Assembly (NCBI GenBank): GCA_003278705.1
Contig: QCDR01000013.1
Coordinates: forward strand, 1-40,822
Direction: 5' to 3'
DNA length: 40,822 nt
DNA from: Prochlorococcus sp. AG-355-J23
GTDB lineage: Bacteria; Cyanobacteriota; Cyanobacteriia; PCC-6307; Cyanobiaceae
The notes under the pieces are model-generated. The model did no database searches and was not told where the DNA came from. It saw only the letters and a program-made list of their open reading frames with translations. The first letter of the stretch is position 1. Every line of letters starts with the position of its first letter. Shown here piece by piece: positions 39,557 through 40,822 of the stretch. The translations under genes and the position numbers were made by a program.

Positions 39557-40822
39557 CTAGTTAGTTAGTTTGGCCAGCTCTTCCCAAAAAGTTGGATACG
39601 AGACGCTAGCAGCATCAGATCTCATGATTTTTGAGGTACCCTTAGCAAGAAGTGAAGCAATAGCAAGACTCATTGCTACTCGATGATCTGTCTCACTATC
39701 TACCTCAGCAGAATGAAATTTTGATTGCCCATTAATAATTAACCCATCCTCTTTTTCTGTTATTTCAGCACCGAATTTTTGTAACTGTCGTGCCATGACT
39801 TTTAATCGATCTGTTTCTTTAACTCTTAATTCTTGTGCATCCTTAATTTCAGAAACTCCATTACAAAAACAGGCAGCCACAGTAAGGATAGGAATTTCAT
39901 CTATAAGTTTTGGGAGAATATCTCCTTCAATAGTGAATGATCTTAAATTGTTTGAAGTCTTTACTTTAATAGATCCAATAGGCTCACCTGCAATAGTCGA
40001 TTTATTTAAAATCTCATAATCACATCCCATTGAATCCATTACATTTAAAATCCCGGTTCTAGTGGGGTTTAGTCCTACATTCTGAATTAAAATTTCTGAA
40101 TTTGGAACAATAGATGCAGCAATCATCCAAAAAGAAGCAGAGCTTATGTCTCCAGGAATCAATATTCTCTGGCCAATTAAGTTACCCCCTGACTTGATAA
40201 CGACATTTCTTCCTAATTCTCCTCTGATACTGATGTCTGCTCCAAATGCTTTTAACATTCTTTCAGTATGATCTCTTGAAGAAGCTGGTTCAATAACCGA
40301 AGTGGTTCCAGAAGCTTTGAGTCCTGCCAATAAGATTGCAGATTTTACTTGAGCACTCGCTACAGGGGTTCCAATAACACATCCTTTTAATTTATTCCCA
40401 TCAATTGAGATTGGAGCTTTGTTTCCTTTTTCTCTACCAAAAATTTTGCCACCCATCAAGGATAATGGTTTGCCTACCCTACCCATTGGCCTTTCATTGA
40501 GAGAAATGTCACCATTTAAGACGAAATTCTTGCCTTCTTGACCGGCAAGTAACCCCATTAATAATCTCATGGTGGTTCCCGAATTCCCGCAATTTAGAAT
40601 TTCTTTAGGCTCTTTAAATCCATCGAGACCCAATCCTGAAATCGTAATAGGCTCATTTTTTTTTATTTCTGGTATTTTTACACCTAACTTTCTTAGACAA
40701 TCAGCAGTTGAAAGTGGATCTTCAGAATGTAAGAACCCCTCAATAGTCGTCTCACCCTTAGCAATACTTCCTATTATTAAAGCTCTATGAGAAATAGATT
40801 TATCCCCAGGTACTTTTACTTT
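39557..40822 (-). CDS. aroA: EPSP synthase (5' end missing)
   Basis: Joins shikimate-3-phosphate and PEP to form EPSP in aromatic amino acid synthesis. I read 421 codons in frame from the window edge to the stop; only about 15 N-terminal residues seem to be missing. At the visible start the sequence reads [16 protein letters not shown], the conserved phosphate/PEP loop, followed by [12 protein letters not shown] and, towards the C-terminus, [12 protein letters not shown]. The apparent start at 40633 (a TTG) is internal. The alanine in the GNSGT-type loop region was not compared to class II enzymes in detail. First visible gene of the run into the MnmC-type gene and glmU. Confidence 0.96.
   Translation of the reverse strand, partial: KVKVPGDKSISHRALIIGSIAKGETTIEGFLHSEDPLSTADCLRKLGVKIPEIKKNEPITISGLGLDGFKEPKEILNCGNSGTTMRLLMGLLAGQEGKNFVLNGDISLNERPMGRVGKPLSLMGGKIFGREKGNKAPISIDGNKLKGCVIGTPVASAQVKSAILLAGLKASGTTSVIEPASSRDHTERMLKAFGADISIRGELGRNVVIKSGGNLIGQRILIPGDISSASFWMIAASIVPNSEILIQNVGLNPTRTGILNVMDSMGCDYEILNKSTIAGEPIGSIKVKTSNNLRSFTIEGDILPKLIDEIPILTVAACFCNGVSEIKDAQELRVKETDRLKVMARQLQKFGAEITEKEDGLIINGQSKFHSAEVDSETDHRVAMSLAIASLLAKGTSKIMRSDAASVSYPTFWEELAKLTN

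Noticed and set aside
40621..40633. Apparent aroA start at 40633
   Set aside because: The frame continues open to the window edge and encodes the conserved N-terminal loop [10 protein letters not shown], so this TTG is internal.
1..40822. tRNA, rRNA, CRISPR, insertion sequences or defence genes
   Set aside because: No cloverleaf-sized gap with tRNA features, no regularly spaced repeats, and no transposase or integrase motifs were seen on either strand.

Overview
The window reads as a stretch of chromosome from a marine picocyanobacterium, most likely a high-light-adapted Prochlorococcus. The evidence is low G+C (about 30% by eye), very tight gene packing, a plastocyanin gene, an NDH-1 subunit D with cyanobacterial features, phylloquinone (menD, menB) and tetrapyrrole (hemE) genes, and small cyanobacterial families (Ycf51, DUF4332, DUF760, DUF4336). 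I see no insertion sequence, prophage, CRISPR array, tRNA or rRNA, and no island of foreign composition. No gap between genes exceeds about 170 bases; the two largest are 25469-25633 and 4840-4956.

Layout. (1) 1-10044, minus strand, in order of transcription: ycf51, a DUF4332 gene, a small secreted protein, a CocE-type hydrolase, glgB, hemE, an NAD-dependent epimerase-like gene, petE and clpB (cut by the window start). (2) 10097-16405, plus: a very large TamB-like envelope protein, proA, folB and a small lipase-like hydrolase. (3) 16398-25468, minus, in order of transcription: an RG-rich small protein, trpS, thrS, glk, thrB, ndhD and an M3 peptidase (prlC). (4) 25634-30710, plus: a DUF697 membrane protein, a manganese-type ABC importer (mntC, mntA, mntB) and a DUF4336 gene that overlaps mntB by 4 bases. 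(5) 30717-31682, minus: lepB and a DUF760 gene. (6) 31733-37262, plus: menD, menB, glgA and murF. (7) 37251-40822, minus: aroA (cut by the window end), an MnmC-type methyltransferase and glmU.

The genes are mainly core metabolism: glycogen synthesis (glgA and glgB, in separate operons), cell-wall precursors (murF, glmU), amino acids (proA, thrB, aroA), cofactors (hemE, folB, menD, menB), tRNA charging (thrS, trpS) and photosynthetic or respiratory electron flow (petE, ndhD). The importer should supply Mn, for which photosystem II has a heavy demand.

The most notable observation is at the 3' end of murF. The open frame stops just before the conserved C-terminal block of MurF, and that block is intact in the -1 frame. 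The two frames are joined at a perfect A-AAA-AAG heptamer, a classic slippery sequence. This is either programmed or slippage-dependent frameshifting, or a one-base deletion or sequencing error in an A tract. I found no clearly new multi-gene system; the less understood parts are the DUF697-mnt-DUF4336 cluster and the RG-rich protein ahead of trpS.
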